A stretch of 41,891 bases of DNA from Butyrivibrio sp. GTDB taxonomy: Bacteria > Bacillota > Clostridia > Lachnospirales > Lachnospiraceae. The position numbers and the translations under genes are program-made. The stretch is taken from NCBI GenBank assembly GCA_024690485.1, contig JAILPB010000046.1, forward strand, positions 1 to 41,891. Direction: 5' to 3'. The notes beneath the pieces are model-generated. The model worked only from the letters and a program-made list of their open reading frames with translations. It was not told where the DNA came from and ran no database searches. Positions within the stretch are counted from its first letter, which is position 1. The number at the start of each line of letters is the position of its first letter. Positions 34,071 to 41,891 of the stretch are shown here, piece by piece.

Positions 34071-34097
34071 TAAAGTTAAATGAGAACATGTCGATAA
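34071..34097 (+). promoter_or_regulatory. Sigma-D (sigma-28) type promoter
   Basis: TAAAGTTA (34071-34078), 11-nt spacer, GTCGATAA (34090-34097). Compared with the flagellar sigma consensus TAAAGTTT-N11-GCCGATAA this differs at two of 16 positions. The start would be near 34104, leaving a leader of about 110 nt that contains the hairpin at 34118-34169. Confidence 0.78.
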
Positions 34098-34117
34098 ATT
34101 AGATAAGAAGTATTGTC

Positions 34118-34169
34118 TGTATGTGTAAGCGTTATTTCTATTTCACAGAAAGACAGATATTCACATACA
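34118..34169 (+). repeat. Leader hairpin of the sigma-D gene
   Basis: TGTATGTG (34118-34125) pairs with CACATACA (34162-34169). Inside, TTTCT pairs with AGAAA. It lies at about +15 of the predicted transcript. It matches no riboswitch class known to me. Confidence 0.45.
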
Positions 34170-34214
34170 CAGTCGTATCGGCGTCAGATTATTTGGCGTA
34201 GAAATGGAGTTCAT

Positions 34215-34838
34215 ATGGGTGTAAACGGAGTTACAGGGGTTGACCAGACCCAATACTATGAGCCGACATCGACGGTAAAGGCCGAGGAAACTGCTAAGAC
34301 CGAAAACAAGAAGGCAGAAACCAAAGATACTCAGGCAGCAGTTTATGAGAAGTCTGATGTTGCCAATAGCAGCTCAACAAACAAGCTCTACAAGAAGAAC
34401 GAATCCGTAGTAAACATGCTCAAGGCAGATCTTGAGACTCGACAGAATCAGCTGAAGGACATCGTTACAAAGATGATGACCGGCCAGGGCAATGCTATCG
34501 GAAAAGCTGATGATATGTGGTCCTTCCTTGCAAAGGGCGACTTTACAGTAGATGCTGCAACAAAGAAGCAGGCACAGGAAGATATATCCGAAGACGGATA
34601 CTGGGGAGTTAAGCAGACATCCCAGAGAATTCTTGATTTTGCACAGGCTTTAACCGGCGGAAATCCTGATGATGTGGAAAAGATGAGATCTGCTTTTGAA
34701 AAAGGCTTTAAAGAAGCAACAAAAGCGTGGGGCAAGGAACTTCCTGAGATTTCAAAGCAGACTTACGACGCAGTCATGAAGGGGTTTGATGAGATGGCCG
34801 GTAAGAACAAAGAGGAGACCGGAGAGGTAGAGGCATAA
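34215..34838 (+). CDS. Conserved protein of unknown function under sigma-D control
   Basis: A 207-residue soluble protein, no signal peptide. Residues 1-60 are low-complexity and rich in Thr, Lys, Glu and Ala. Residues 65-90 look helical. The C-terminal half (about 125-195) is well ordered: EDGYWGVKQTSQRIL, ALTGGNPDDVE, FEKGFKEATKAWGKELPEI and TYDAVMKGFDEM. This recalls the DUF5610-type domain seen in proteins of motile Clostridia, but I am not sure. Start 34215 has TGGAG 5 nt upstream. The longer frame from 34113 would start inside the leader. The flagellar-type promoter suggests a role in motility, chemotaxis or daughter-cell behaviour. A terminator follows. Confidence 0.82.
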   Translation: MGVNGVTGVDQTQYYEPTSTVKAEETAKTENKKAETKDTQAAVYEKSDVANSSSTNKLYKKNESVVNMLKADLETRQNQLKDIVTKMMTGQGNAIGKADDMWSFLAKGDFTVDAATKKQAQEDISEDGYWGVKQTSQRILDFAQALTGGNPDDVEKMRSAFEKGFKEATKAWGKELPEISKQTYDAVMKGFDEMAGKNKEETGEVEA

Positions 34839-34867
34839 AAAACCATTACCGGAAAAACTGAATAAAA

Positions 34868-34918
34868 AAATAAGGCTGTAGAGATTGAGTTTACATCTTT
34901 CTCTACAGCCTTTTGTTT
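34868..34918. terminator. Bidirectional terminator after the sigma-D gene
   Basis: Stem AAGGCTGTAGAGA (34872-34884) with TCTCTACAGCCTT (34900-34912), 13 bp exact, with A and T runs on both sides. It serves both converging genes. Confidence 0.92.
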
Positions 34919-34930
34919 TGTCTGCTTTAG

Positions 34931-35404
34931 TTATTTGACCTGTTTAGCTCCAGCCTTTTCCTGAGCCTTTTCAACCAGGTTCTTCCAGAAGCCCTTCTTT
35001 TCCTGAACAACTTCCTTACCACCGCGGATGCCTCTTACGCCGATTACGTAGATACCGCTTACATCAGCCTTAACTTCCTTCTTAACAGGTACAGATTCAA
35101 AGATATCTTCTTTACAAACAAGATTCATGATCTGGGGACCAACCTTAACCTTAAGGATTGGAAGCTTGGAACGTCTAAGAAGCTTAGGTGTATTCTCCAT
35201 AACTACAGAAGGAAGACCTGCCTCATTCAGTCTCATACGCTTTTTGTCAATAACAAGCATTGAGATAGTCTGCTTTGCTGCTTCCATCTGGGCATCCTGC
35301 TCAGCCTGACGCTTCTGTGCTTTTTTTCCAAGAATAGTTAATGCAATGATTGCAATAGTAAGTACAACTAGAATAACTAAAAATACGATTAATGCCGGAC
35401 TCAA
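34931..35404 (-). CDS. Single-pass membrane protein of unknown function
   Basis: A 157-residue protein with one N-terminal membrane segment (residues 4-25), a basic helical stretch (26-45), a central part with IDKKRMRLNEAGLP and LPILKVKVGPQIMNLVC that looks like a small beta domain, and a lysine-rich tail. It probably sits in the membrane with the body in the cytoplasm. I do not recognise a family. The start is TTG at 35404 with TGGAGG 10 nt upstream, and no better ATG is present before the membrane segment. Confidence 0.75.
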   Translation of the reverse strand: MSPALIVFLVILVVLTIAIIALTILGKKAQKRQAEQDAQMEAAKQTISMLVIDKKRMRLNEAGLPSVVMENTPKLLRRSKLPILKVKVGPQIMNLVCKEDIFESVPVKKEVKADVSGIYVIGVRGIRGGKEVVQEKKGFWKNLVEKAQEKAGAKQVK

Positions 35405-35581
35405 CTTTCAAAATCCTCCAAACTATATTACTTCGGCTAACGCCACGGAGTCATTTTATCATTCTTTCATATGTAGGGCAACAAAATACTTTTATCAATT
35501 GATAATCTGTGCTAGTATTAAAAAAGTTTATTTTTTAAAGAAAAATATAATAAGTATAAATAGATGAGGAGTTTTTGATTT

Positions 35582-36718
35582 ATGAAAAGAAAAATCGCAG
35601 CCGGTATGGCTATTGTAATGACTGCTATGGCTCTTGCAGGATGTTCTAAGGCACAGAGTGATGCAGCTTATTTGAAGGATATCGATCTTGATAAGATGGT
35701 TACTCTCGGTGAGTACAAGGGCGTTGAGGTTGAGGTTGCTGCTCCCAATGTTACAGATGCAGAGGTTGATAGCTACCTTCAGTACATGGAGTCATCAATG
35801 GCTGCTACAGAGGAAGTTACAGGTAGGGCAGTAGAGACCGGAGATACAGTTAATATCGACTATGCTGGAAGATATGCAGAGTCAGGAGAGGCTTTTGACG
35901 GCGGCACAGCACAGGGTTATAACCTTGTGATTGGTTCAGGTTCATTCATTGATGGTTTCGAAGACGGACTTATCGGCGCTGAGATCGGTGAGACAAGAGA
36001 TCTTAATCTTGTTTTCCCTGAGAATTATGGTAATGCAGATCTTGCAGGCGTTAGCGTAGTATTCACAGTTACAGTAAACAGCATTGCAGTAAAGCCCGCA
36101 TTTGACGATGCTTATGTAGCTACACTTGGTATTGAGAACGTTACAAATATTGAGGAGCTTAAGTCTTACCTTAAGGACAGACTTATGGAAGATGCTCAGA
36201 CAACATATGATAATCAGCTTCAGAGCAAGGTTGTAGAGGCTGTTAAGAACAATTGCATGTTCAAGGATCCTTCACAGGCAATGATCGACAGATTCAGCGC
36301 TGCGTACAATGATCAGGCTGAGCAGCTTGCTTCATTCTATTCAGCAAATTACGGCACATCAATGACAGCAGATTCTGTACTCCAGATGCTTATGTCACAG
36401 GATGGTTATACAGGCGAAGCTGCTGATTATATGAATCAGAAGGCAATTGAGACTGCTGAGCAGTATGTAATGCTTGCAGCAATCGCAAAGGCTGAGAACA
36501 TTGAAGTAACAGAGGATGAACTTAACAAAGAGCTCGAGGATGCAATGGCATCAGCTAATTCAACAGCGGCTGAGGGCGAGAGCTTTGAGAACCTTGATGC
36601 TTACAAGGAAACTGCTGATGTAGAGAATGTTAAAGAGAGACTTCTTGCCAGAAAGACTATTGAGTTCCTTGCACAGAATGCAAGTGTTGTAGAACCTGCT
36701 GGAGAGGAAGAAAAATAA
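35582..36718 (+). CDS. Exported FKBP/trigger-factor-like peptidyl-prolyl isomerase lipoprotein
   Basis: Lipoprotein foldase, 378 aa. Signal peptide with lipobox LAGC (Cys21). The FKBP isomerase domain spans about 86-168 (GDTVNIDYAGRY, GSGSFIDGFEDGLIG and FPENYGN). The rest is the helical trigger-factor C-terminal arm (from IEELKSYLKDRL to the end) with a Glu-rich tail. It lacks the ribosome-binding GxxFRxGxxP-type N-domain of cytoplasmic trigger factor, having a signal peptide instead. Presumably it helps fold proteins outside the membrane, like PrsA. GAGGAG lies 10 nt before the ATG. A TATAAT at 35546-35551 may be its -10. Confidence 0.9.
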   Translation: MKRKIAAGMAIVMTAMALAGCSKAQSDAAYLKDIDLDKMVTLGEYKGVEVEVAAPNVTDAEVDSYLQYMESSMAATEEVTGRAVETGDTVNIDYAGRYAESGEAFDGGTAQGYNLVIGSGSFIDGFEDGLIGAEIGETRDLNLVFPENYGNADLAGVSVVFTVTVNSIAVKPAFDDAYVATLGIENVTNIEELKSYLKDRLMEDAQTTYDNQLQSKVVEAVKNNCMFKDPSQAMIDRFSAAYNDQAEQLASFYSANYGTSMTADSVLQMLMSQDGYTGEAADYMNQKAIETAEQYVMLAAIAKAENIEVTEDELNKELEDAMASANSTAAEGESFENLDAYKETADVENVKERLLARKTIEFLAQNASVVEPAGEEEK

Positions 36719-36754
36719 TATATTAAATAAGCTGAGCGATAGGGAGGCTAAGTT

Positions 36755-38146
36755 ATGGAATTAACAGATATCAGAGAGTTATACGAAACTCCGGACAAAT
36801 TTGCAGAAAAAGAGGTTACAGTCGGTGGATGGATCAGAAACATCCGCGATTCCAAGACAATAGGATTCGTTGTATTAAATGACGGAACATATTTCTCACC
36901 TCTTCAGATTGTTTATTCGGATCAGCTTAATAATTTTGCAGACGTAAGTAAGCTTAACGTTGGTGCTGCAATCATTGCTACAGGTAAGATCGTAATGACA
37001 CCGGATGCAAAGCAGCCCTTCGAGATGCAGGCTACAAAGATTGATATCGAGGGATCTTCAACACCTGATTTCCCTCTTCAGCCCAAGCGTCATTCACTCG
37101 AGTTTTTGAGAACAATTCCTCATCTTCGTGCTCGTACAAACACATTTGAGGCAGTATTTAGAGTTCGTTCTCTTGCAGCATTTGCTATTCACTCTTTCTT
37201 CCAGGAGAGAGGATTTGTATATGTTCACACACCTCTTATTACAGGAAGTGACTGTGAAGGTGCTGGTGAGATGTTCCAGGTTACAACAATGGATCTGAAC
37301 AATGTTCCCAAGACTGAAGAAGGTGAAGTTGATTATTCAAAGGATTTCTTCGGAAAGCCTGTAAACCTTACAGTATCAGGTCAGCTCAATGTTGAGACAT
37401 ATGCATTTGCATTTAAGAATGTTTATACATTTGGACCTACATTCCGTGCTGAGAACTCTAACACAACAAGACATGCTGCTGAGTTCTGGATGATCGAGCC
37501 TGAGATGTGCTTTGCAGATCTTAAGGACGATTGTGATACAGCAGAGGCTATGCTTAAGTATGTTATCAACTATGTTCTTGAGAATGCACCTGCTGAGATG
37601 GAGTTCTTTAACACATTCATCGACAAGGGACTAATCGACAGACTTAAGAACGTTGCAAACAGCGAGTTTGGACGTATCACATATACTGAAGCAGTTGAAA
37701 TCCTCAAGGAGCACAACGACCAGTTTGATTACAAGGTAGAGTGGGGCTGTGATCTTCAGACAGAGCATGAGAGATTCCTTACAGAGCAGGTATTTAAGAA
37801 GCCTGTATTCGTAACAGATTATCCTAAGGAAATCAAGGCATTCTACATGAAGCTCAATGATGATGGTAAGACTGTTGCTGCAGCTGACTGTCTCGTTCCC
37901 GGAATTGGTGAGATCGTTGGTGGTAGCCAGAGAGAGGATGACCTTGCAACTCTTGAGAAGAGAATGGATGAGCTTGGACTTAAGAAGGAAGATTATCAGT
38001 TCTATCTTGACCTTCGTCGTTATGGTTCAGTTCGTCATGCAGGTTTTGGTCTTGGATTCGAGCGTTGCGTAATGTACCTCACAGGAATGGGCAACATCAG
38101 AGACGTTGAGTCCTTCCCCAGAACAGTTGGAAACTGCGAGCTGTAA
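36755..38146 (+). CDS. asnS: Asparaginyl-tRNA synthetase
   Basis: Class IIb synthetase charging tRNA-Asn, 463 aa. The N-terminal OB-fold anticodon domain (about 15-105; [24 protein letters not shown] has its typical pattern in pieces) is followed by the class II core: motif 2 in [19 protein letters not shown] and motif 3 in [26 protein letters not shown] is characteristic of AsnRS rather than AspRS. GGGAGG lies 7 nt before the ATG. A terminator follows. Confidence 0.97.
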   Translation: MELTDIRELYETPDKFAEKEVTVGGWIRNIRDSKTIGFVVLNDGTYFSPLQIVYSDQLNNFADVSKLNVGAAIIATGKIVMTPDAKQPFEMQATKIDIEGSSTPDFPLQPKRHSLEFLRTIPHLRARTNTFEAVFRVRSLAAFAIHSFFQERGFVYVHTPLITGSDCEGAGEMFQVTTMDLNNVPKTEEGEVDYSKDFFGKPVNLTVSGQLNVETYAFAFKNVYTFGPTFRAENSNTTRHAAEFWMIEPEMCFADLKDDCDTAEAMLKYVINYVLENAPAEMEFFNTFIDKGLIDRLKNVANSEFGRITYTEAVEILKEHNDQFDYKVEWGCDLQTEHERFLTEQVFKKPVFVTDYPKEIKAFYMKLNDDGKTVAAADCLVPGIGEIVGGSQREDDLATLEKRMDELGLKKEDYQFYLDLRRYGSVRHAGFGLGFERCVMYLTGMGNIRDVESFPRTVGNCEL

Positions 38147-38170
38147 TAGAATTATCGGATTTAAAAAATG

Positions 38171-38207
38171 CAGACGCCACAGTTTTATGTGGCGTCTGTT
38201 TGTGTTT
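38171..38207 (+). terminator. Terminator of asnS
   Basis: CAGACGCCACA (38171-38181) with TGTGGCGTCTG (38188-38198), 11-bp exact stem, 6-nt loop, then a T-rich tail TTTGTGTTTT. Confidence 0.9.
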
Positions 38208-38232
38208 TGGAAACACATGATAGGTGTTATTT

Positions 38233-38241
38233 TGATATAAT
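38233..38241 (+). promoter_or_regulatory. Extended -10 promoter of the NlpC/P60 gene
   Basis: TGA-TATAAT (38233-38241) with perfect -10 and TGn extension, no clear -35. Start near 38248, leader about 39 nt. Confidence 0.6.
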
Positions 38242-38286
38242 AAATTTAATTGAAAATATGAATTAGTTTTGGGAAATGGGGAAATA

Positions 38287-39672
38287 ATGAATTTTCATAA
38301 GTTGAAAATTTTTAAAAAATATATAAGTTTAATAATTCTGGTTTCGTTTCTTGCAGGCTCGTCTTTGCCGGTTGTAGCTACTACAAGTAAGGAACTTAAG
38401 GAACAGCAAAAACAGCTGGAAAAGGAACAGAAAAAGCTTGAAAAAGAGCAGGATGCCTTAGAGAAAGAAAAGGAGCAGAGCCAGAGCGGACTTAATGACG
38501 CAAATCAGAATATAAATAGTATCCAGACTGAGCAGGCCGAGATCCAGGAGGGGATAGATGCTGCAAATGAGGAACTAGTTGGTCTTCTTACCAGTATTGA
38601 TCTGATCCAGGCGGATATTAAGGAGACTGAGAATAAAATCGAAATAACCCAGCAGGAATACGATGCTGCAAAGCTTCAGGAAGACACTTTATATGAAGCT
38701 ATGAAGAAGCGCATCAAGTTCATGTATGAAAAGGGCGATGCTTCCTATGCAGAGCTTTTGATGCAGGCTCAGGGCATAAACGATATCCTTAATAAAGCAG
38801 GATATGTTGAGTCTCTCTATGAATACGACAGGAAAAAGCTTGGAGAATATGTTGCGGCTAAAGAAGCAGCAAAGGCATATGGAGAAGAACTTGCGGAGGC
38901 CAAATCAGAGCTTGAAACTTCAGAGTATGAGCTTGAAGAAGAGCAAAAATACGTACAATCTGTAATAGATAAATACAAGAAGCAGTATGCAAATTTTGAT
39001 GTACAGCTTGCAAAAGCAAAGCAGGACGCAGCGGTTTATACGGCGCAGCTTCAGCAAAAGACATCAGAGATAAGAGATCTGCAGGCAAAGATCGATGCCA
39101 AGCATGATGAGGTAAATAAGACAAAGGCAGCTGCAGATGCTGCAGCATCCAAGGAAGCAGAAGAGGCGGCTGCTAAAAAGAAGGCTGAGGAAGAAAAGGC
39201 TAAGAGTAAAAATAATCCGGAAAATAATGGTACTGATGTTGCAGCTAATACCGCATCATCCACTTCTGATTCTTCAGATTCCGGAAGTAAATCTTCCGGT
39301 GGTACGGCTCCTGCACCTACAGGTTCAGCCACAGGACAAAATATAGCTAATTATGCCTGCCAGTTTGTAGGTAATCCTTATGTTCCCGGCGGAACAAGCC
39401 TTACAAACGGAGCAGATTGTTCAGGATTTGTTTATTCAGTATATAAGGCCTTTGGAATATCTGTTCCCAGATCATCATACTCCCAGGCCACATATGGCAA
39501 GGAGGTGTCCTATGCGGATGCTCAAGCCGGAGATGTTATCTATTACGGAGGTCATGTGGCTATTTACCTTGGAGGCGGAAGGATTGTTCATGCAAGTACT
39601 GTCAGAACCGGTATAAAGTACGAAAATGCTACATATAGAACTATACTCACCATAAGAAGGTTTGTGGGTTAA
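38287..39672 (+). CDS. Secreted peptidoglycan hydrolase, coiled coil plus NlpC/P60
   Basis: Cell-wall hydrolase, 461 aa. Signal peptide (1-31), then a long coiled coil rich in Lys, Glu and Gln (about 32-275) of the kind found in PcsB/CwlO-type hydrolases controlled by FtsEX, an Ala/Lys/Ser/Thr-rich linker (276-343), and a C-terminal NlpC/P60 endopeptidase with Cys378 (ADCSGFVY), His423 (GGHVAIY) and His435 (IVHAST). It would cut the stem peptide (D-Glu to diamino acid bond). ATG 38287 is chosen over the TTG at 38269, since GGGG lies 5 nt upstream and the extra six residues would overlap that site. FtsEX control is inferred from architecture only. Confidence 0.93.
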   Translation: MNFHKLKIFKKYISLIILVSFLAGSSLPVVATTSKELKEQQKQLEKEQKKLEKEQDALEKEKEQSQSGLNDANQNINSIQTEQAEIQEGIDAANEELVGLLTSIDLIQADIKETENKIEITQQEYDAAKLQEDTLYEAMKKRIKFMYEKGDASYAELLMQAQGINDILNKAGYVESLYEYDRKKLGEYVAAKEAAKAYGEELAEAKSELETSEYELEEEQKYVQSVIDKYKKQYANFDVQLAKAKQDAAVYTAQLQQKTSEIRDLQAKIDAKHDEVNKTKAAADAAASKEAEEAAAKKKAEEEKAKSKNNPENNGTDVAANTASSTSDSSDSGSKSSGGTAPAPTGSATGQNIANYACQFVGNPYVPGGTSLTNGADCSGFVYSVYKAFGISVPRSSYSQATYGKEVSYADAQAGDVIYYGGHVAIYLGGGRIVHASTVRTGIKYENATYRTILTIRRFVG

Positions 39673-39812
39673 GAATGGATTTTATGCTTGCAATTTTTTT
39701 ATGTTGCATTTATGTTAGTTGAGTAGTTTTTGATAAACGAATCTGTTGTTTTAGTTGAAGCTATTTTCCAGAGCTTTTAACCGATTTAATCAAATTATGA
39801 AAAGAGGAAAAC

Positions 39813-41372
39813 ATGGAAAGAGAAATGGTAGTGGTTCTTGATTTCGGCGGACAGTACAATCAGCTTGTTGCTCGTCGTGTCAGAGAATGCAACGTTTACT
39901 GTGAGATTTATTCCTACAAGACACCCATTGATCAGATTAAGGCAATGAATCCTAAGGGAATTATTCTTACCGGTGGACCGAATTCCTGCTATGAGGAAGG
40001 TGCTCCTTCTTATACAAAGGAGTTGTTTGAACTTGGTATTCCGATATTGGGATTGTGCTATGGTGCGCAGCTGATGATGCATGTTCTTGGCGGTAAAGTT
40101 GAGAAAGCACCTGTAAGGGAATACGGAAAAACCAATACCTTTATAGATGGTTCAAAGGATGCCATTTTTGCTAGCATACCTGATGAGACAATTGTCTGGA
40201 TGAGCCACTTTGACTATATTAGCAAGGTAGCACCGGGATTTGAGATTGTTGCACATACGGCAGATTGTCCCGTGGCAGCAGCTGCCTGTGAAGAGAAGAA
40301 ACTCTATGCTATTCAGTTCCATCCCGAGGTCCTTCATACTGTTAAAGGTAAGGAAATACTCCACAATTTCGTGCGTGGAATTTGTCAGACGGAAGGAACC
40401 TGGAGAATGGATTCCTTTGTTGAAAATACAGTAAAAGAGATAAGAGAAAAGGTAGGAGATGGCAAGGTACTGCTTGCTCTTTCCGGTGGTGTCGATTCAT
40501 CTGTTTTGGCTGCTCTTCTTGCAAAAGCGATCGGCAAGCAGCTTACCTGCGTTTTTGTTGACCATGGTCTTCTTCGTAAAAACGAAGGAGATGAGGTTGA
40601 GGGTGTATTTGGCCCCGGAGGTAATTTCGATATTAACTTCATCCGCGTAAATGCGGCTGAAAGATACTATGCTAAGCTCAAGGGCGTTGAAGAACCGGAG
40701 CGCAAGCGTAAGATTATTGGCGAAGAGTTCATCCGTGTATTTGAGGAAGAAGCCAAGAAAATTGGCACAGTAGATTTCCTTGCACAGGGAACTATTTATC
40801 CTGACGTTGTTGAATCAGGTCTTGGCGGTGAGTCTGTTGTGATCAAGTCTCACCACAATGTAGGCGGACTTCCGGACTATGTCGATTTCAAAGAGATTAT
40901 TGAGCCTCTACGTTCACTGTTTAAGGATGAGGTTAGGAAAGTAGGTCTTGAACTTGGCCTTCCTGAGTACCTTGTATTCCGTCAGCCATTCCCTGGACCG
41001 GGACTTGGTATTCGTATAATCGGTGAAGTAAACGCAGAGAAGGTTCGCATCGTTCAAGACGCTGACTACATCTACCGCACAGAGCTTGCAGAGGCTCATA
41101 AGGAAGGCAAGATGAAAAAGCTTCCTGATCAGTATTTCGCAGCGCTCTCTAATATGCGCTCCGTTGGCGTTATGGGTGATGAGCGTACTTATGACTATGC
41201 AGTTGTGCTCCGTGCAGTTGAGACCATCGACTTCATGACAGCCGAGGCTACCGAGATTCCTTTCGAGGTCCTCCAGCGCGTCATGAGCCGAATCATAAAC
41301 GAGGTCAAGGGTGTAAATAGAGTAATGTATGATCTTACAAGTAAGCCTCCGGGAACTGTGGAGCTGGAATAG
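39813..41372 (+). CDS. guaA: GMP synthase, glutamine-hydrolysing
   Basis: Converts XMP to GMP, 519 aa. The class I glutamine amidotransferase domain has Cys82 ([10 protein letters not shown]) and the His/Glu pair in QFHPEV. The ATP pyrophosphatase domain carries [11 protein letters not shown], and the C-terminal dimerisation domain includes [15 protein letters not shown] and ends [20 protein letters not shown] is 5-6 nt before the ATG. No purine riboswitch was recognised in the 140 nt upstream. The 3' end of guaA is a known integration site for genomic islands, relevant to the sequence that follows. Confidence 0.98.
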   Translation: MEREMVVVLDFGGQYNQLVARRVRECNVYCEIYSYKTPIDQIKAMNPKGIILTGGPNSCYEEGAPSYTKELFELGIPILGLCYGAQLMMHVLGGKVEKAPVREYGKTNTFIDGSKDAIFASIPDETIVWMSHFDYISKVAPGFEIVAHTADCPVAAAACEEKKLYAIQFHPEVLHTVKGKEILHNFVRGICQTEGTWRMDSFVENTVKEIREKVGDGKVLLALSGGVDSSVLAALLAKAIGKQLTCVFVDHGLLRKNEGDEVEGVFGPGGNFDINFIRVNAAERYYAKLKGVEEPERKRKIIGEEFIRVFEEEAKKIGTVDFLAQGTIYPDVVESGLGGESVVIKSHHNVGGLPDYVDFKEIIEPLRSLFKDEVRKVGLELGLPEYLVFRQPFPGPGLGIRIIGEVNAEKVRIVQDADYIYRTELAEAHKEGKMKKLPDQYFAALSNMRSVGVMGDERTYDYAVVLRAVETIDFMTAEATEIPFEVLQRVMSRIINEVKGVNRVMYDLTSKPPGTVELE

Positions 41373-41379
41373 TACACGA

Positions 41380-41423
41380 AATCCCTACAGACCGTGAATT
41401 TAAGCGGTTTGTAGGGATTTTTT
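41380..41423 (+). terminator. Terminator of guaA
   Basis: AATCCCTACA-G-ACCG (41380-41394) with CGGT-T-TGTAGGGATT (41405-41419), then TTTTTT. Strong stem with one internal G-T mismatch pair. Confidence 0.92.
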
Positions 41424-41693
41424 AATTGGCGTTGGGTACGATTTGGGTACACTTTCATTATTCTTCGGAATGATCCCCAATGACTTAAAGGGCTGCATTT
41501 TTCTATTGTCATTATATTGTCAGTAGAAGAGCCTATATAATTTTTACATAATTTTTTTTTCTTATATTTCTTGATTCTTGGTATTATTTGAGTTATATTT
41601 CTGTATAGTTTTAATTTTTCTATAATAATCTTTTGTGGTGATAATTGTCTTACCACAAATTATCCAATTTTCGGATTTTACGTAGATTTTCAA
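41424..41693. other. AT-rich gap after guaA with GGGTAC direct repeat
   Basis: No convincing gene. It opens with TTGGGTAC-GAT-TTGGGTAC (41431-41452 region), a direct repeat with an 11-bp period right behind the guaA terminator. A minus-strand frame of 39 codons (41400-41519) runs through it without a start site. The rest is AT-rich. Possibly the edge of an integrated element. Confidence 0.4.
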
Positions 41694-41891
41694 GTGTGAC
41701 AGGTGAAGTAGGGGATGGCGATAACACTTGCATGACGGCGTTGTTGTACGAAAAGTGTCTAAGCCTGGACAGATTGCAAGGGGCAACACTTGGATAGAAA
41801 AAGAATGCCCGGAGGAGTGTACATCTAGTCGATACCTAACACTAGGAAAAAGAGCGCTTACTACAGGGAGTGTCAGTTATGGATGGGGCAA
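41694..41891 (+). mobile_element. Group II intron, 5' part (domain I), cut by the window edge
   Basis: Sequence changes abruptly at 41694 from AT-rich to structured and more GC-rich. It begins GTGTGAC, fitting the group II 5' consensus GTGYG, and continues with domain-I-like pieces: ACGAAAAGTGTC, GGATAGAAAAAGAATGCCC, GGAGGAGTGTAC, CCTAACACTAGGAAAAAG and TTACTACAGGGAGTGTC. None of it is an open frame. The reverse transcriptase gene and the 3' end would lie beyond the window. Class cannot be set from this part. The upstream exon ends GATTTTCAA. Confidence 0.72.

Noticed and set aside
34104-34214. Leader considered as a c-di-GMP or other riboswitch because the gene seems motility-linked
   Set aside because: The conserved loops of c-di-GMP-I/II classes are not there. 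Only simple hairpins are visible.
39673-39812. Possible purine riboswitch before guaA
   Set aside because: The conserved loop and junction sequences of the purine aptamer are absent, and no terminator is seen before the start codon.
41400-41519. 39-codon minus-strand tail that might be the C-terminus of an integrase
   Set aside because: It is open only briefly (stop at 41520-41522), has no start signal, and I could not recognise any catalytic integrase motif upstream of it. Kept only as context for the guaA edge.
41195-41656. 153-codon minus-strand frame across the guaA end and terminator
   Set aside because: Runs through the guaA coding end and its terminator hairpin. No RBS. The low-complexity Lys-rich part is from the AT-rich gap.
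1-41891. CRISPR arrays, rRNA genes, complete insertion sequences
   Set aside because: Looked for on both strands: no regularly spaced repeats, no rRNA sequence and no transposase gene were seen.

Overview
The window reads as the chromosome of an anaerobic Clostridia bacterium, most likely a Butyrivibrio-type member of the Lachnospiraceae. Signs are the low-GC Firmicutes promoters and AGGAGG ribosome sites, a T-box leader on ileS, U-tailed terminators after most genes, a BmpA-type nucleoside lipoprotein with a long Glu/Thr linker, PyrDB/PyrK dihydroorotate dehydrogenase, trigger-factor-like lipoprotein foldase, and one gene with a sigma-D (flagellar) promoter. The taxon is an inference from gene content. 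No marker gene such as 16S rRNA is present.

Layout. 1-430: two tandem tRNA-Gly(GCC) genes on the minus strand with a near-consensus promoter and a terminator. 370-770: a complete small transcription unit (extended -10 promoter, strong RBS, 68-aa exported peptide, terminator) whose sense strand carries seven GGGAA motifs. 870-5219: radical SAM protein, TrmH-type RNA methyltransferase, PAP2 phosphatase, large membrane glycosyltransferase-like protein. 5233-8874: promoter, Ile T-box, an unusual hairpin-rich block, and ileS. 8894-12485: an accessory segment holding an erythromycin-esterase-family protein, a decayed copy of the ileS 3' end, a PTPS-related membrane protein broken at a run of seven G, and a 185-bp near-perfect palindrome. 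12457-18370: nucleoside salvage on the minus strand, with bmpA-type binding lipoprotein, ATPase, two permeases and deoC. 18490-28700 on the plus strand: glycogen phosphorylase, YbhJ-like aconitase-family hydratase, a GH9-like lipoprotein without catalytic residues, then an alpha/beta hydrolase, membrane-anchored MurF-like ligase and D-Ala-D-Ala ligase. 28666-32550: plsC (minus) diverging from a pyrC-pyrK-pyrD operon. 32598-35404: DUF1934 protein, ispE, a sigma-D-promoted protein of unknown function, and a small membrane protein. 35582-41423: secreted FKBP/trigger-factor lipoprotein, asnS, NlpC/P60 hydrolase with coiled coil, guaA. 41424-41891: the intergenic tail of guaA and what looks like the 5' end of a group II intron running off the window.

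How the genes fit together. Most of the window is housekeeping: translation (ileS, asnS, tRNA-Gly), pyrimidine and purine synthesis and salvage (pyrCKD, guaA, nucleoside ABC transporter with deoC), envelope building (MurF-like, ddl, plsC, PAP2, ispE, NlpC/P60) and storage carbon use (glgP). The less ordinary material is the small peptide/RNA locus at 370-770, the accessory block between ileS and deoC, the pseudo-GH9 lipoprotein, the sigma-D gene at 34215, and the intron at the right edge. All statements are from reading the sequence. No database search or folding program was run.
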